In this document: one piece after another, positions 32,538-43,848 of the stretch | Numbering within the stretch: position 1 is the stretch's first letter | Layout of the letters: each line of letters begins with the position of its first letter | Assembly (NCBI GenBank): GCA_003956705.1 | Contig: QZCP01000839.1 | Coordinates: forward strand, 186,001-250,000 | From: Brevipalpus yothersi | Lineage: Eukaryota; Arthropoda; Arachnida; Trombidiformes; Tenuipalpidae | Direction: 5' to 3' | Length of the DNA stretch: 64,000 nt | The notes under the pieces: model-generated | Database searches by the model: none | The model's input: the letters and a program-made list of their open reading frames with translations, nothing else | Told to the model about the DNA's origin: nothing | Made by a program: the position numbers and the translations under genes

Positions 32538-34268
32538 ATGATGAGTGAAGAAAATTCAGTTGTTTTGACCATCTTGAGAGATGAGGAGAATGAAGATTTG
32601 AACAACAATAATGTCAAAAATTCTCTTAGGAATGAAAAAGATACTCATGAGATATTCGAAAAGAAATCGTCCATTTTCAGGTAATTTTGAATTCTTTGAG
32701 GACTAAGATTATCGATTTAATAATTAATCAATAATTTTTTTTTCTAGTGAACTATACAAAAGTGATTCAACCATCAGAATCCTTTCCATCTTGATCCAAT
32801 ATTTTTTGACCATTATAACCATCTCAGTTGTTTGGGAAAATGTTTTGGACCAGAAAAAGTAACGTTCATGTTGATAAGTGAGAAAATTGAAATAATTAAC
32901 TCGTACCCTAATCTTCAGTTTCCAGAGAGCCAAATTAGTATTTTATTTGCCATTTATTGGACTTTTTCCTTACGGATTTGGAATTTTCGTTTTTAATCAT
33001 CTATGGGCCATTGTTCAGCTGATCCTCCTCCGTATCATCAGTGAGTCTGTCCATAAATGAATTGATGGTGAAAATTATAATAAGTGCTCTACTTTCTTCT
33101 AGATAAAGTTTGGCTATTTACGCTGATTCAAGTGTTCATGATTACTCTTTACATAGCTTTCCCTCTTCTCATCTTACTGAACATTCATCTTGGCTTTGTT
33201 GTGAGATTTTTCATCGCAATTGAACAGGTTAGAACATAAATTAAAAGTAAAAAAAACGAAAAAAAATGAATCTCTTATTTTCAGGTTCGAATAGCCATGA
33301 AAGTATGGTCATTGATTTCGGAAACTTTTTCAAGTGATAAATCAACTTTAAGTCAATTTTTTTACTTTCTGTTCGCTCCAACCCTTGTTTTTCGAAAAAA
33401 ATATCCAATGAGTCCACATAGAAACTGGTCAGCCATATGGAATCGTATTTTTCAGTCTATCATACTAGTGGTTCCAACAACAAAACTAATTGATTTATTA
33501 TTCTCCATCTCAATTGAGATTGCCAGCGGTATCCAGCCATTGATCTCATGGCGAGTTCTTCTCTCCTCATCTATTGGTTACGCCATACTAGTTATGCTGA
33601 TATGGTTCTATTTTTTCCATGTGTGGTCAAATCTGTGGGCTGATTTGCTTAGATTTGATGATAGAAGATTTTACTCCATGTTTTGGATTTCAAATAGTGT
33701 TTCCGAGGTGGTTGTGGGCTTCAATAGGATTGTCCATCTCTTCATCAAATTTTATATCCACAAGCCAATAACTAAGGTAAGACAATATTTTTTTCTTTGT
33801 TGCATCAATTAATGTGTCGATAAACATGTGTTGCACTGAATTTTTTCAGAAATCAAAAAACATATTTTTGGGATATTTTTTGGTATTTTTTGTCAGCGCT
33901 ATTTTCCATGAATACATATGCATTGTAGGACTGGCCATTTTTCTACCAGTTTGGGTGGCCCCAATCATTTTCACACCAATATTGGCCTTCTTGAACATAA
34001 ATGCATTTAGAGTTCAATTTTCAAATCAAACCTTGTTCGTGGGATTAATTTTATTTGACTTTCTCTATCATCCATTGCTCTTGTTTTTAGAGTTTGCTGC
34101 AAGAGATTTATGTGAGATTCCAGAAACAGTAAGTTTTAACGGAACTTTTCTTCCTCCAATCGAAATTGATGATTTTAATTTTTTTTGCTCTCCTACAAGT
34201 TATCACAGAATCCAATGGTAAAGTTTTTGATTCCTCACATTCTTTTCTGCAAAATAAAAGTTTTATGA
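32538..34268 (+). CDS. Sterol O-acyltransferase-like MBOAT enzyme, 446 aa
   Basis: Seven exons: 32538-32680, 32748-32858, 32919-33040, 33103-33227, 33285-33776, 33850-34128 and 34200-34268, all GT-AG and in phase (2,2,1,0,0,0). The last acceptor could instead be at 34209. The family (ACAT/SOAT) esterifies sterols with fatty acyl-CoA in the ER membrane. Evidence: SELYKSDSTIRI matches the LDELFEVDHIRT region, IAIEQVRIAMKVW matches the EQVR/MK segment, YFLFAPTLVFRKKYP matches YFLFAPTLIYRDSYP, and SAIFHEY carries the MBOAT catalytic His. Several hydrophobic helices run throughout. The highly conserved FYxDWWN motif is changed to FYSMFWISN, so activity or substrate may differ. The protein is shorter than human SOAT1 (550 aa), mainly at the N-terminus. 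It lies next to a sterol-carrier-domain gene. Confidence 0.85.
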
Positions 34269-35360
34269 GCCTCATGGGAGCTTCACCATTCTCCCTGTAA
34301 AACAAATCAGCAAGTCTATGAACTCGATGCCCATCATAAAATACTCTAAACCATAAACCAATTCAGAACATAATTTTGATAACAAATCATTATTATACCT
34401 CTTTTTTGTGCTCCTAAATAAAATTTTCATGGCCCATTAAATGGATATTAGAGGTTGATATTCTAAGTGTCATCAAAACAGCTTTGGTTTCGCAATAAAC
34501 ATTTTTCAACACCCAACTCATGACTATTATCTACCACTTTGACTTACTACAACCAAACCGAAGATTTTTTTTCTATCTCTCTCATGATTGAAAACGAATT
34601 GTCGATTAAGACTGACAATACATACGAATGGTTGTAAGTCATATTTCTTATAAAAAGAACATGTATGGTTAAAGTCAGTGAGCATACAAAAACAAGAGTA
34701 TCGAATGTTAGGTAAGAATAACTTCTTTTTTTCAGATCACACACACAAATTCTCTCTTCTCTGAACAGGTAACATCATCGTGATATCATGAAAAATATTT
34801 CCAACTTAAACCACCGCAATATTTTCGAATTGAGGTAAAAGCAAAAGAAAGGGTTCCACATTATGATGATCCTTATGATATTTGGGTAGATGAATTTTTT
34901 TCCAATCAAACTCAAACAAGGGTGCTGATGCTCATCCAATCACATCGATAATGGTTTTGGCTAATGATTTCTCACCACCAAAACTTGATTTCATTCACTG
35001 TTCAGGTGTTGTAGTAAGGTTTTATTAATAGATGCTGTTTTACCAGTTGGACTTGGCTCCTCTTCTGTACTTATTTTGTACTACTACTCGCCACTCGATA
35101 ACCTGGTTTGTAAGATAGAGAGAGAATATTTGTCTGTACATGAAGAAGAAGATTGCCGAAACTTTTCTGACTCAGATAACAATCGTCAGCTCATCAGGCC
35201 CCGTTATAATAGTGATTGAAAGTGTATGTATATATTTCCACTTGTTCAACTTGTTTGACAGATAGCTGTGACAATCAAAATCTAATTGAATTGACGTTCG
35301 TTTTTCTCTTTATTCTAACCTGTCCTCTTGTCAGTGTTTTAGACCAGGAAGCCTGTAATC
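34269..35360. other. Intergenic spacer
   Basis: No supported coding region. An AATAAA near 34415 could serve as a polyadenylation signal of the acyltransferase gene. The 5' region of the SCP2-domain gene lies at the right end. Confidence 0.5.
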
Positions 35361-35826
35361 ATGGCTCCAACCATTCCGGAAGATACTATCGACGATGCGG
35401 TCATCTCAACAATTATGGGTGAGAATGGTAAGCCAATTATGACGGCTACCGAAAGTGAAGGCTCAATTGTTTCTAGTGGCCAAGGGACCATAGATCCTGA
35501 TATTGAGGTAAGTCTTAGAGAGTGAATTTATCCTTATAATTACCAACTTCTTTCGATCGTTTTGTCCTGCATAAAAATTGATTCTCATCGGTCCAATTTT
35601 ATTTGTACGTGAATGTACCTTCTCTTGAGAACACTTTTAGAACATACCGACGGCAGGATTAAAATGTGACCTCCTTTTCAATGTTTTTCAAAATCGAGCA
35701 TTTGAAGAGCCGGAATTCATGAGACGCCTGAGAGTAATCTTACAATTTAACGTACTCAAAAATGGCAAACAAGCTTGCATCTGGAGTAAGTATCTCAGCA
35801 ATCAATCCTCGACTTTTGACTCTTTT

Positions 35827-35891
<65 letters not shown>

Positions 35892-36122
35892 NNNNNNNNN
35901 NNNNNNNNNNNNNNNNNNNNNNNNNNNNNNNNNNNNNNNNNNNNNNNNNNNNNNNNNNNNNNNNNNNNNNNNNNNNNNNNNNNNNNNNNNNNNNNNNNNN
36001 NNNNNNNNNNNNNNNNNNNNNNNNNNNNNNNNNNNNNNNNNNNNNNNNNNNNNNNNNNNNNNNNNNNNNNNNNNNNNNNNNNNNNNNNNNNNNNNNNNNN
36101 NNNNNNNNNNNNNNNNNNNNNN

Positions 36123-36215
<93 letters not shown>

Positions 36216-38607
36216 TAAATGATATAAACACTCATACATAAGAGGTGAAAGATCATAGAACTGTTCTTCACACAATCGTCACCTCCAATGGCCTGCATTC
36301 GGGTCTTTTCTTTCTTATAACTTTCATATACACAGCACATATTTAGTCAGTCTTCAAACTTTTGGCCACAGAACACGGAAACTCAATTTTGCTGATTGTC
36401 CCTTGAAAATGATGATGATGTTGATTCATAAAATGATTTCCCTCTCTCTCTCTCTCTCTCTCGTAATAATATCATGAATCATGATCGGGAGAATCATGTT
36501 CTTGAAACTCACTTTGATTGAATTATCCTTGCAATGTGATAAAGATGAGAAAAAGAAATCTAGTTACAAAGAATGTGAAAGGAGAGTTTTGTTGGAACAT
36601 GATACATGTACTACCCTAGAGCTTTATTTCTATGCATGTTTAGAGTTGCCTCAGGTTAGTCTTGGCTCTCATTGGAATTCATTGAATGAAAATTCTATGG
36701 AAATTCCAATGAATAACTGATCACTATAAAGATGAAGTGAGGAGAGCTATCCCTACTCGATGATAATAGGCCTCTTTTTTCAAATCTGATATTCTCAGCA
36801 TTTATATTTTAGGTATATTTTCTCTTCTCTTGATTCATATTTATATACCTCTTATCAAAACTGTGCTATCAATAGTGATCTTGTCCATCAAGGAATCTCA
36901 TAGGAATAGATGAAAGTAGAAAAAGCTGTATTGTTTTGACTGTAATCGATATCTAATATAAATACCATCTTGGATGGATTGTCTGTTAACATGATTACCA
37001 ATTATGTTTACCTCAAAAATGAGATGCACGTATAACAGTATTTATAACGGTATTCATGAGCTACTGTACTCCAGGACAAAGGAAGGGAGAGCATTATCCA
37101 TGTACATTATGATGGTTGAAAAAGCAGAAATATCGGCGATGATTAAAAATTCTTATTGTATTCACTTTTCAAACTTTCTGCTTTGCTCTTTGTCTCTCTT
37201 ATTGAATTTGCATGATTAAGTTGATCATTCATTTTTCTCGGATTCCAGCTGCTGATAATAAATCTTTTGCTGATGTAATATGCTATCGAGAGCCTGCTCG
37301 TGGAGTGAAGCCAGATTGCATTGTGGCAATGGACGATGATGATATATTTGGAGTAATGTTGGGCAAAATAAATCCTCAAAGGGTGAGATATTTCGATAAT
37401 TATGATGGACTTCAACTGATGTACTGAGATTTGGTTGACTTTCAATTCTATTCGGATTTATTCCAATATAGCTTTTCATGAGAGGCAAGATAAAGGTTAA
37501 AGGAAATGTTATGCTAATGCAGCGTTTAAATACTCTATGGATAGAGTTCCAGCGATTAGGCAAAGCACCAGAAATACCTTTGGTAGCGGAAATTCTTCTC
37601 GATCATGTAAGAAATTAGCGGATTTCTCTAAAAATTGAATTTAAATGAGTATTAATCATTTTCTCCATCTTCAGGCTCTCACACCTGGATTGAAAAGTGA
37701 ATTCGTGATAATCGAATTGATCCAACGGATAGTTCGAATTCCAAGCCTCTTCCATACTGCTCCTGGAATTCATCAAATTACAATCACCAAAGATGGCAAA
37801 GAAGTTGCCCATTGGCGTAAGTGAGATTCAGATTATTTGTAACATATAGAAACTATACTCGACCAACGAATAATTCTGAGTCACACGTTGTTGTCCTCTT
37901 TCCTCGAAAAATTTCAAAGAGTTCAGTACATGGGTAACCAAAAAAGTTTTCGAATTCAGAATTGTGATTTATAGGAAATTTTTCATGAGTTAAATTTTAA
38001 ATTTTGAAAGTAGAATGTCGTTCTTCATATCAATCAAATTGTTCTGAACGGTGAGTATCTGCAGTGACTTTCGGTCAAGCTAATTCTGTGTAAAAAATCT
38101 GACCACCAAAGTTCAGTTCAACAGATGTTTGGAATACAAATCGTGCACCTCCTAGCTGTATTCTACCAGAATTGGGAAGCACAGAAACAAATTCCCAATG
38201 TTCTTAAATTTATCAAAAGGAACAAATTGTTCGAAAAGTTGTTCCGTTCTCCAACCTAAATTTTCACAATCGACGAGACTAAATTGATTTTTCATCTTCC
38301 AGTTATCTCTTTGGTCGACAAAACACCCAAAATTCTGAGGGGACAGGATCCAAAGGCTACATCTTGCATGATAATCGATGATGTAGATTTTGCGAGACTA
38401 GTGCTCATGAAAATGAGATTGAATGAGGTAAATCATTGACTGACCACTCTTTTCATTGAATCCTTGGTTATTTTATTGCATTTTACGATTATTTTTCATC
38501 TAAAGGGAATTGCTACTGGTCGAATTGTGGTTAAAGGTGAAAAAGAGAAGTTACTTGGATTGGACAAACTATTTTCAACACCAACATCAGTTCGATCTAA
38601 TCTTTAG
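35361..38607 (+). CDS. Protein with two SCP2 sterol-carrier domains, 309 aa
   Basis: Seven exons: 35361-35507, 35641-35785, 37249-37382, 37472-37606, 37675-37816, 38303-38427 and 38506-38607 (phases 0,1,0,0,1,0). After an acidic N-terminal segment of about 50 residues comes SCP2 domain 1. It spans LKCDLLFNVFQNRAF, PDCIVAMDDDDIFGVM, LGKINPQR and FMRGKIKVKGN, the typical order ending with the MNPQxAFFxGKLKI-like stretch. Domain 2 runs from SEFVIIELIQRIV through HQITITKDGKEVAHW, SCMIIDDVDFARLVL, MKMRLNEGIATGRIVVKG. SCP2 domains bind sterols and fatty acyl-CoA. There is no C-terminal SKL-type peroxisome signal (it ends RSNL). Intron 2 holds a long CT microsatellite and an assembly gap; an unseen exon there is possible but not needed for phase. 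Confidence 0.85.
35830..36211. repeat. (CT)n microsatellite interrupted by a 231-base gap of N
   Basis: CT dinucleotides flank N bases 35892-36122 on both sides. The tract lies in intron 2 of the SCP2-domain gene. The assembly failed in the repeat, so its true length is unknown. Confidence 0.95.
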
Positions 38608-38709
38608 AGAGAGGATTGAATTTGTATGATAGTTTATTATATCACTTGATTAGTTCGAAACTCGTGTAATCTTTCGAAACTAACTATCATATCTGGTAAT
38701 TTGAAAGAA

Positions 38710-38715
38710 AATAAA
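38710..38715 (+). terminator. Polyadenylation signal of the SCP2-domain gene
   Basis: AATAAA about 105 nt after the stop codon at 38607. Confidence 0.5.
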
Positions 38716-39189
38716 ATGTATATCATTGACACGCAATCAGCCTGTCTCTCGCTCTTATACTCTTTCACTTTATTCCGATTTCTTGTCCACCACACTTTGA
38801 TGGACATTGCAAATCGATCGAAAATCGCCACTCATCGCTTGTGGCCATCTTCCTCATTTTTTGGCAGACCAGGAGAGTATTTTTTCTCTCTCTCCCTATC
38901 GTAGAAGGGTGTGAAACTACGGTTAACGGTAAAATAAAAGATAATCGAGAGGAAGCAAAATATTCAATCACGTCAAGATTGAGGTAGTGATGGCTGTTTA
39001 TATTCCAAGATCTGCAACATTGATTATTAATTTGAAATGAGAGAAGAAGAAAGTGAAAGTAATAAAGCATCATACGTTAGACTATCTCAAAGTGTTCGAT
39101 AAATCAGGTCCGAAGTTTGCACGAGAGGTTAAATTGTATGATCAAAGATCAACTTTACACAACTCTCTAATCGAAAAACGAGACCTTAC

Positions 39190-39344
39190 CAACAATTTAT
39201 ACATACGATTTGTACGTTGATTTTTTTCACATTTTGTCTTGACCTGTCCAGTCGTTTTTCTTTCCTATCTTTTTCCGATTGTTCAATCGCGATTTTGTTC
39301 ACTGATAGAGTTTCCTTTCCGAATGCCGATAGCAATTCATTCAT
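39190..39344 (-). CDS. Possible first coding exon of a minus-strand gene
   Basis: An ATG at 39344 opens MNELLSAFGKETLSVN, followed by a charged segment (EKDRKEKRLDRSRQNVKK) and a good donor TTG|GTAAGG at 39189. An upstream in-frame stop supports this start. I could not place the next exon with confidence. The gene would be divergent from the tail-anchored protein gene at 39589. Confidence 0.35.
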
Positions 39345-39588
39345 TCGTTCGATCGTTGGCTGCTTCGTTGACGAAGTCTCGTAATCAGGTTTTGCATTTT
39401 TTACTTCACTCTTGCTATCTTTTCTCAACTTTTACACACTCTCAAGCCAAGGCTGTCACCACAACTTCATTAGTGATTCGAATGGAGTAGCTTGCTGTGA
39501 GGCAAATTTTATAATACACTGTACTTCAGAAAAGTTTTTCATCATTTTTATGAGGTAGAGATATAGAAAAAAAGGGAAATAAATTCAA

Positions 39589-40902
39589 ATGAACACCAAA
39601 AGTTCGGACACTCTTGTCAAACAAATGATGACAAAAATTTACCAGCAAAGCTGGCGTCATCATAAAAACGATGTGATCAGAGACGTGATGGTACAACCTT
39701 TATATGACCAGCCCATCTCGAAATCTATCGAAGAACCACTCGTGCCGAATTCAACTCTTCAAGAGGACCAGCAACACTATCATAATCATCATCAACATCA
39801 CCATCAACATCTTAACCCGAACTTGATCAACAATAATGAGGAAAGTGAGCTACACAATTTCTCGACCATTAGTTCCTCATTACTACTTCCAGATTCAGTC
39901 AATTCAGTCAACGACTCAGTTAATCACAGCCAGCCTCATACACCTCATGATAAAGTTTGTGATCACACAAGTGCCAAATCTTACCATGACAAGACACCCG
40001 TATTGCCAAAGCCTTTGCGAAATAAGCAAAAAGTAAATGATTTTAAGCCGCTCGATTTGGCCATGGATCTTCCCGATGTGCCTCCTCCTGTGCCAAGTGT
40101 ACCTCCACCAACAAGCTTTACCGGCAATGGTCATGTAGTGATGAACATTCCTGATACATGTCCAACCTGTGGTGCTCCTACGGATGTGGAAAAGCGAAAG
40201 CAATACAATTTCGATTATGGCCCAGTTCGAAAGTATGCCCGCAAATCACCTCCACCGCCGCCTCTTCCGCCAGCCCAAGATCGATCGAAAAAAATTCAAC
40301 GACTTGCTAGTTTTAATAAAGATCGATTGACTGGTGATCTAAGACCCTTAACCCTCAATCGATGTACATCGGTACCATCAGTGTACGAATGTGTGGGAAT
40401 AGATGAGCCGAAACGATACTCTTCTCCAAGATGTCCTCGCTGTGTTGCTGGAGCTGTTGGCCGACCGTGTAGATACCATAAGCGTGATCATGGACATCAT
40501 CGAGCTCAGCGAGATACTGGCGAAAAGCGTGGTCTTCCAAGCCAAATTATGGATCTAGACGATAATTATATTCCCGATTGTCCATGCTGTGAAAAGGCTG
40601 CTAGGTCAAGTGATCAGAAGAAGTATCATGCCAACAACAGCAATAATAATAGCAAAAATTACCATCATTACAATATGGACAAACATTTGTCCTTCTATTC
40701 GGGTATGCCACATCTATGGAATTATGATTTGCAAGATTATGAGGAGAGACGTAAAAATTATGAGAATCGTGAAAAACGCCTCATTTTTATAGTTGTTCTA
40801 TTTGCCATTATATTGTTCTTCACACTTTTATACTTTGGTATTATGGCTTTTCAAAAATTTACCCAAATACCAAAATCTTTCAGTACAATAAAATCCTCTT
40901 AA
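39589..40902 (+). CDS. Tail-anchored proline- and cysteine-motif protein, 437 aa, unrecognised
   Basis: Intronless frame with ATG at 39589. Features in order: a His-rich run (about residues 62-75), Pro-rich stretches (164-175 and 221-228), and three Cys pairs, CPTC (191-194), CPRC (282-285) and CPCC (331-334), with other His and Cys nearby that could hold zinc. A single hydrophobic segment (about 399-420, IFIVVLFAIILFFTLLYFG) lies 17 residues from the C-terminus. This predicts a tail-anchored protein facing the cytoplasm or a single-pass protein. No known domain recognised. An intronless gene among multi-exon neighbours could be a retrocopy or simply a simple gene. Confidence 0.75.
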   Translation: MNTKSSDTLVKQMMTKIYQQSWRHHKNDVIRDVMVQPLYDQPISKSIEEPLVPNSTLQEDQQHYHNHHQHHHQHLNPNLINNNEESELHNFSTISSSLLLPDSVNSVNDSVNHSQPHTPHDKVCDHTSAKSYHDKTPVLPKPLRNKQKVNDFKPLDLAMDLPDVPPPVPSVPPPTSFTGNGHVVMNIPDTCPTCGAPTDVEKRKQYNFDYGPVRKYARKSPPPPPLPPAQDRSKKIQRLASFNKDRLTGDLRPLTLNRCTSVPSVYECVGIDEPKRYSSPRCPRCVAGAVGRPCRYHKRDHGHHRAQRDTGEKRGLPSQIMDLDDNYIPDCPCCEKAARSSDQKKYHANNSNNNSKNYHHYNMDKHLSFYSGMPHLWNYDLQDYEERRKNYENREKRLIFIVVLFAIILFFTLLYFGIMAFQKFTQIPKSFSTIKSS

Positions 40903-41106
40903 TCTAGTGTCATAATTAGGTCATTTAATTAATTATTCACAAAATTACATTTAAAGTCACACATGGAGAAAGCACTTAAACAATAAGTTATTTATGAGAA
41001 AAATTCCGTCAGAACATGAAATATACATGATCATGATTAAATGTAGAGTAAACAATTTGATCGGAAAAAGATGTTAAAAGTGAGAGAATGTATTCTCACG
41101 AATACT

Positions 41107-42776
41107 TCAACTGGATTGTTTCTCAGGCTTTTCCACATTTTTACGTGAATTGTGTCTGATTTTCCTCCTGAAATTTAGATCATTGCTGTAAAGAGGAACA
41201 TTATATGAGGAAGCTAGAACCTCGACAACTTTTTCGACAAGGGTCGCTCTGTCAATATCAGGCATTGGTGCCGATATAATGGCACGAAGTTTCTCCGAAT
41301 GATAGCATGCACATCTTATTCGGTCTTCTTGTTTTCTATAATCCGAAATGAAATTCTCAGCAGATTTCACAACTCGCCTAAGATAACTGCCCCTATTTAC
41401 AGATGGATCGATGGCTTGACAGCATTCCAAAATCTTGCGTGTAATTGGTCTGGAAAGAAAAAAGGAAACAAAGATTTATGATTTTGTTGAGAAAGTGAGT
41501 GAGATACAGATGAGAAGAGAATCACTTACGTGTAGAAGAGTCTATCATCAAAATGGGCACGCAAATGAACTGATAGTTTTTGGTTCAGGTACTTTTGGAG
41601 ATCAAGGTGTATAACTAGTAGTGCTCGTTTCTTTAAACGATCAATATTAAACCCACAACGGAAAGAGTTTTCTGATACTGATAATAGTTTTCCATCGTAC
41701 CTTTGCCAAAGATCAAGCAGTTCTTTAGTCAAAATTGCAATACGCTTTAAAATTTTATTGACCTTGCAGAAAAGTTCACTTTTCGAGGCTATGGAATCGA
41801 GTGACTTTTCAACACTTGATAGCTCTGTATTTATGAATTTCTCGATAATTATCAGTATTTTGCTTTCCCGTTCAACTACAACTTTTCTAGAGTGAGACAT
41901 TGATACGAAAGGAGCACCATTCTTGAAGCCTAGAACCCAAGAAAATTGGATGATTTTGTCCACAGTACGAGCAATGGGGCGGAATTGAATGTGGATGGTA
42001 AGAGCTTTACCAAAGTAATTCCAAACACAAGAGTTATAGTAAGGAACAGGTCCTGTCTGACTGGGACGATTGAATGGTAAAGTGGTGCGGTATGATAATG
42101 AAGTTTCATCTCCACCATCGGTGGCAACACCACTGAGATCTAGCATATGATGACTTGGAAGCATCTCACATTCAGGGATTGTATGAGATATTTTCACAAA
42201 TGGTGAGGAAGACTTATGATAGGAGAGTTTAGTAGATGATATATCCAGGGAAGTCTGTTTCATTTGATTTGCAATTTCTTCAGTGATCTCTTTATGTGTT
42301 GATTCTGATTGAGATACAGAGACCATTGACTCATTTCCAACGGGTACAGGATCAATGAGTGTCATGGACATCAGCTCACTTTGGGGTTGAGAAGGTTGAG
42401 ATGGTTGAGAGTTGACAACAATTTTCGGAATACTATCCGATTGTGAGTCCAAAGAGAGATCATCATTTGAAAGAAACTTTGTCTTGTTGAGCAGATCATC
42501 TCCCGATGAATCTTCATCCATATCATCATTTGGAAAAATTTTCGATGGCTCAACCACACTTTCGGAAGCACTGATATCATTGATGGACTGATAAAAAGTC
42601 CTGCAAGTTCCATCAGCGAAAACTTCTTGATATTGAATGGTTGAGAAAAAAAGTTTCTTCTTCTTGTTTAGCGGCAGAACAGCATTGCCAACACTTTTCA
42701 ATATCGATGGTCGCTTCCGCTGGCCAACATCCAAACTTGGCAATATCTCGTTCTCTTTCTCATCAAAAGCAGACAT
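41107..42776 (-). CDS. KNL1/Spc105-like protein, copy B, 529 aa, nearly repeat-less
   Basis: Exons 42776-41530 and 41449-41107, with an 80-bp intron (donor GTAAGT, acceptor TTTCCAG) joined in phase 2. The ATG at 42776 matches copies A and C; the longer frame starts at GTG. It has the SILK-like RPSILKS and then KKKKLFF, but the central repeat array is reduced to one weak core (LDLSGVATDGGDE). The C-terminal third (HIQFRPIARTVDKI, SFRCGFNIDRLKKRALL, YNVPLYSNDLNFRRKIR) is shared with copy C and may be the RWD-type kinetochore-binding part of KNL1; that is inference. Without MELT-like repeats such a protein could not recruit much BUB3-BUB1, so it may be non-functional or specialised. Confidence 0.6.
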
Positions 42777-42859
42777 ATTCCAAGTCACTTTAAAGCTTAT
42801 TTTGAAACAAATATATTTTTCACTATTTAACTATATAATTTGACAAAAAATCACCTGAT

Positions 42860-43065
42860 CAAATAAAAAACAAACAATTCAAACTCATTACAAGTTGTAA
42901 TTTAAATTTTAAAACCCCAAAACTGATTGGCCATGTATTCATACAATTAAATGCTCCTCTCTCTCTAAGGAAGAACCAAAAACGCGCCAAACTGCAGCGA
43001 CATCCTTTTCCATCTTTTTTCGCCCTTCTTTTTTGGCCTTTAAAGTTTAAAGAGACCATTCTTCA
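42860..43065. other. Promoter-like upstream region of copy B
   Basis: Shares with copy C the CCAAT-type element (near 42921-42932) and the CTGCAGCGACAT block. Copy A has a shorter version of the same region. Confidence 0.4.
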
Positions 43066-43259
43066 GGACCATTTAAAAACTGTCCACATAAATAGATTAT
43101 ACAGATATCATGAGCAAAAGGCGCAAGAAAAGCAGAGTAAAAGAATGGAATATAATTTGAAAATTTTCGCGATAAAAATATTACGATGAATCAAATAACC
43201 GTAGCAGTGTCACATGAATAAAAGTTGAAATGTTCACAATGATGATATATCCAATGGTG

Positions 43260-43509
43260 GCTAAGCAATGGTGTTGTTGGCAATCAGCTCTTCATGTCGT
43301 ATTTCCATATAACTGGGATGTCTCAGCACTCATTTCACCATGTCTTTGAGCATAAAATATCTCGGCAAAATAGGATATATCTTGGCGTCTGTATACGATA
43401 TTTTGAGTTCATGAATAATATTACGAAGATTATTGTACCGCTTCAACAATCGAAATACATCATTCATGAGTTGTTTGTTCTCTTCGGCGATGGCTGTGAT
43501 GCTCATGGC
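43260..43509 (-). pseudogene. Orphan duplicated last exon with a premature stop
   Basis: Nearly identical to the last exon at 4709-4462, including the TTAG acceptor. A serine codon TCA has become TGA (after LKDMVK), while the downstream frame is otherwise kept (VLRHPSYMEIRHEE). The matching segment runs about 43066-43550 and corresponds to about 4252-4754, with a small deletion near 43089. No upstream exons of that gene are present here, so this is a fragment carried along with a KNL1-like copy. Confidence 0.85.
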
Positions 43510-43848
43510 TAAGACGAAATGGAATAGAAAGGAATAAAAAAAATGTGAATAAATAGAGCAAATGCATGAGTTCTCGTTAATTATGCCATGATTTTCTTTG
43601 ATGATTTCTACACCACCAATGTTCACTTTCATTTTTCTATTTCGGTGATCTTATTTAATGAAAATTCCGCGTTTAGAATTTTTGAAGAGAGAAATAATAT
43701 CACATGGAAAAAAATACTTAAACAATTAATTATTTATGAGAGAAATTTCGTTAAAATATGAAATATACATGATCATGATTAAATGTAGAGTAAGCAATTT
43801 GATCGGAAGAAGGTATTAAAAGTAAGAGAATGTATTTTCACGAATATT

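Noticed and set aside
35719..36275. ORFs spanning the N gap and CT repeat
   Set aside because: Artefacts of N bases and dinucleotide repeat.
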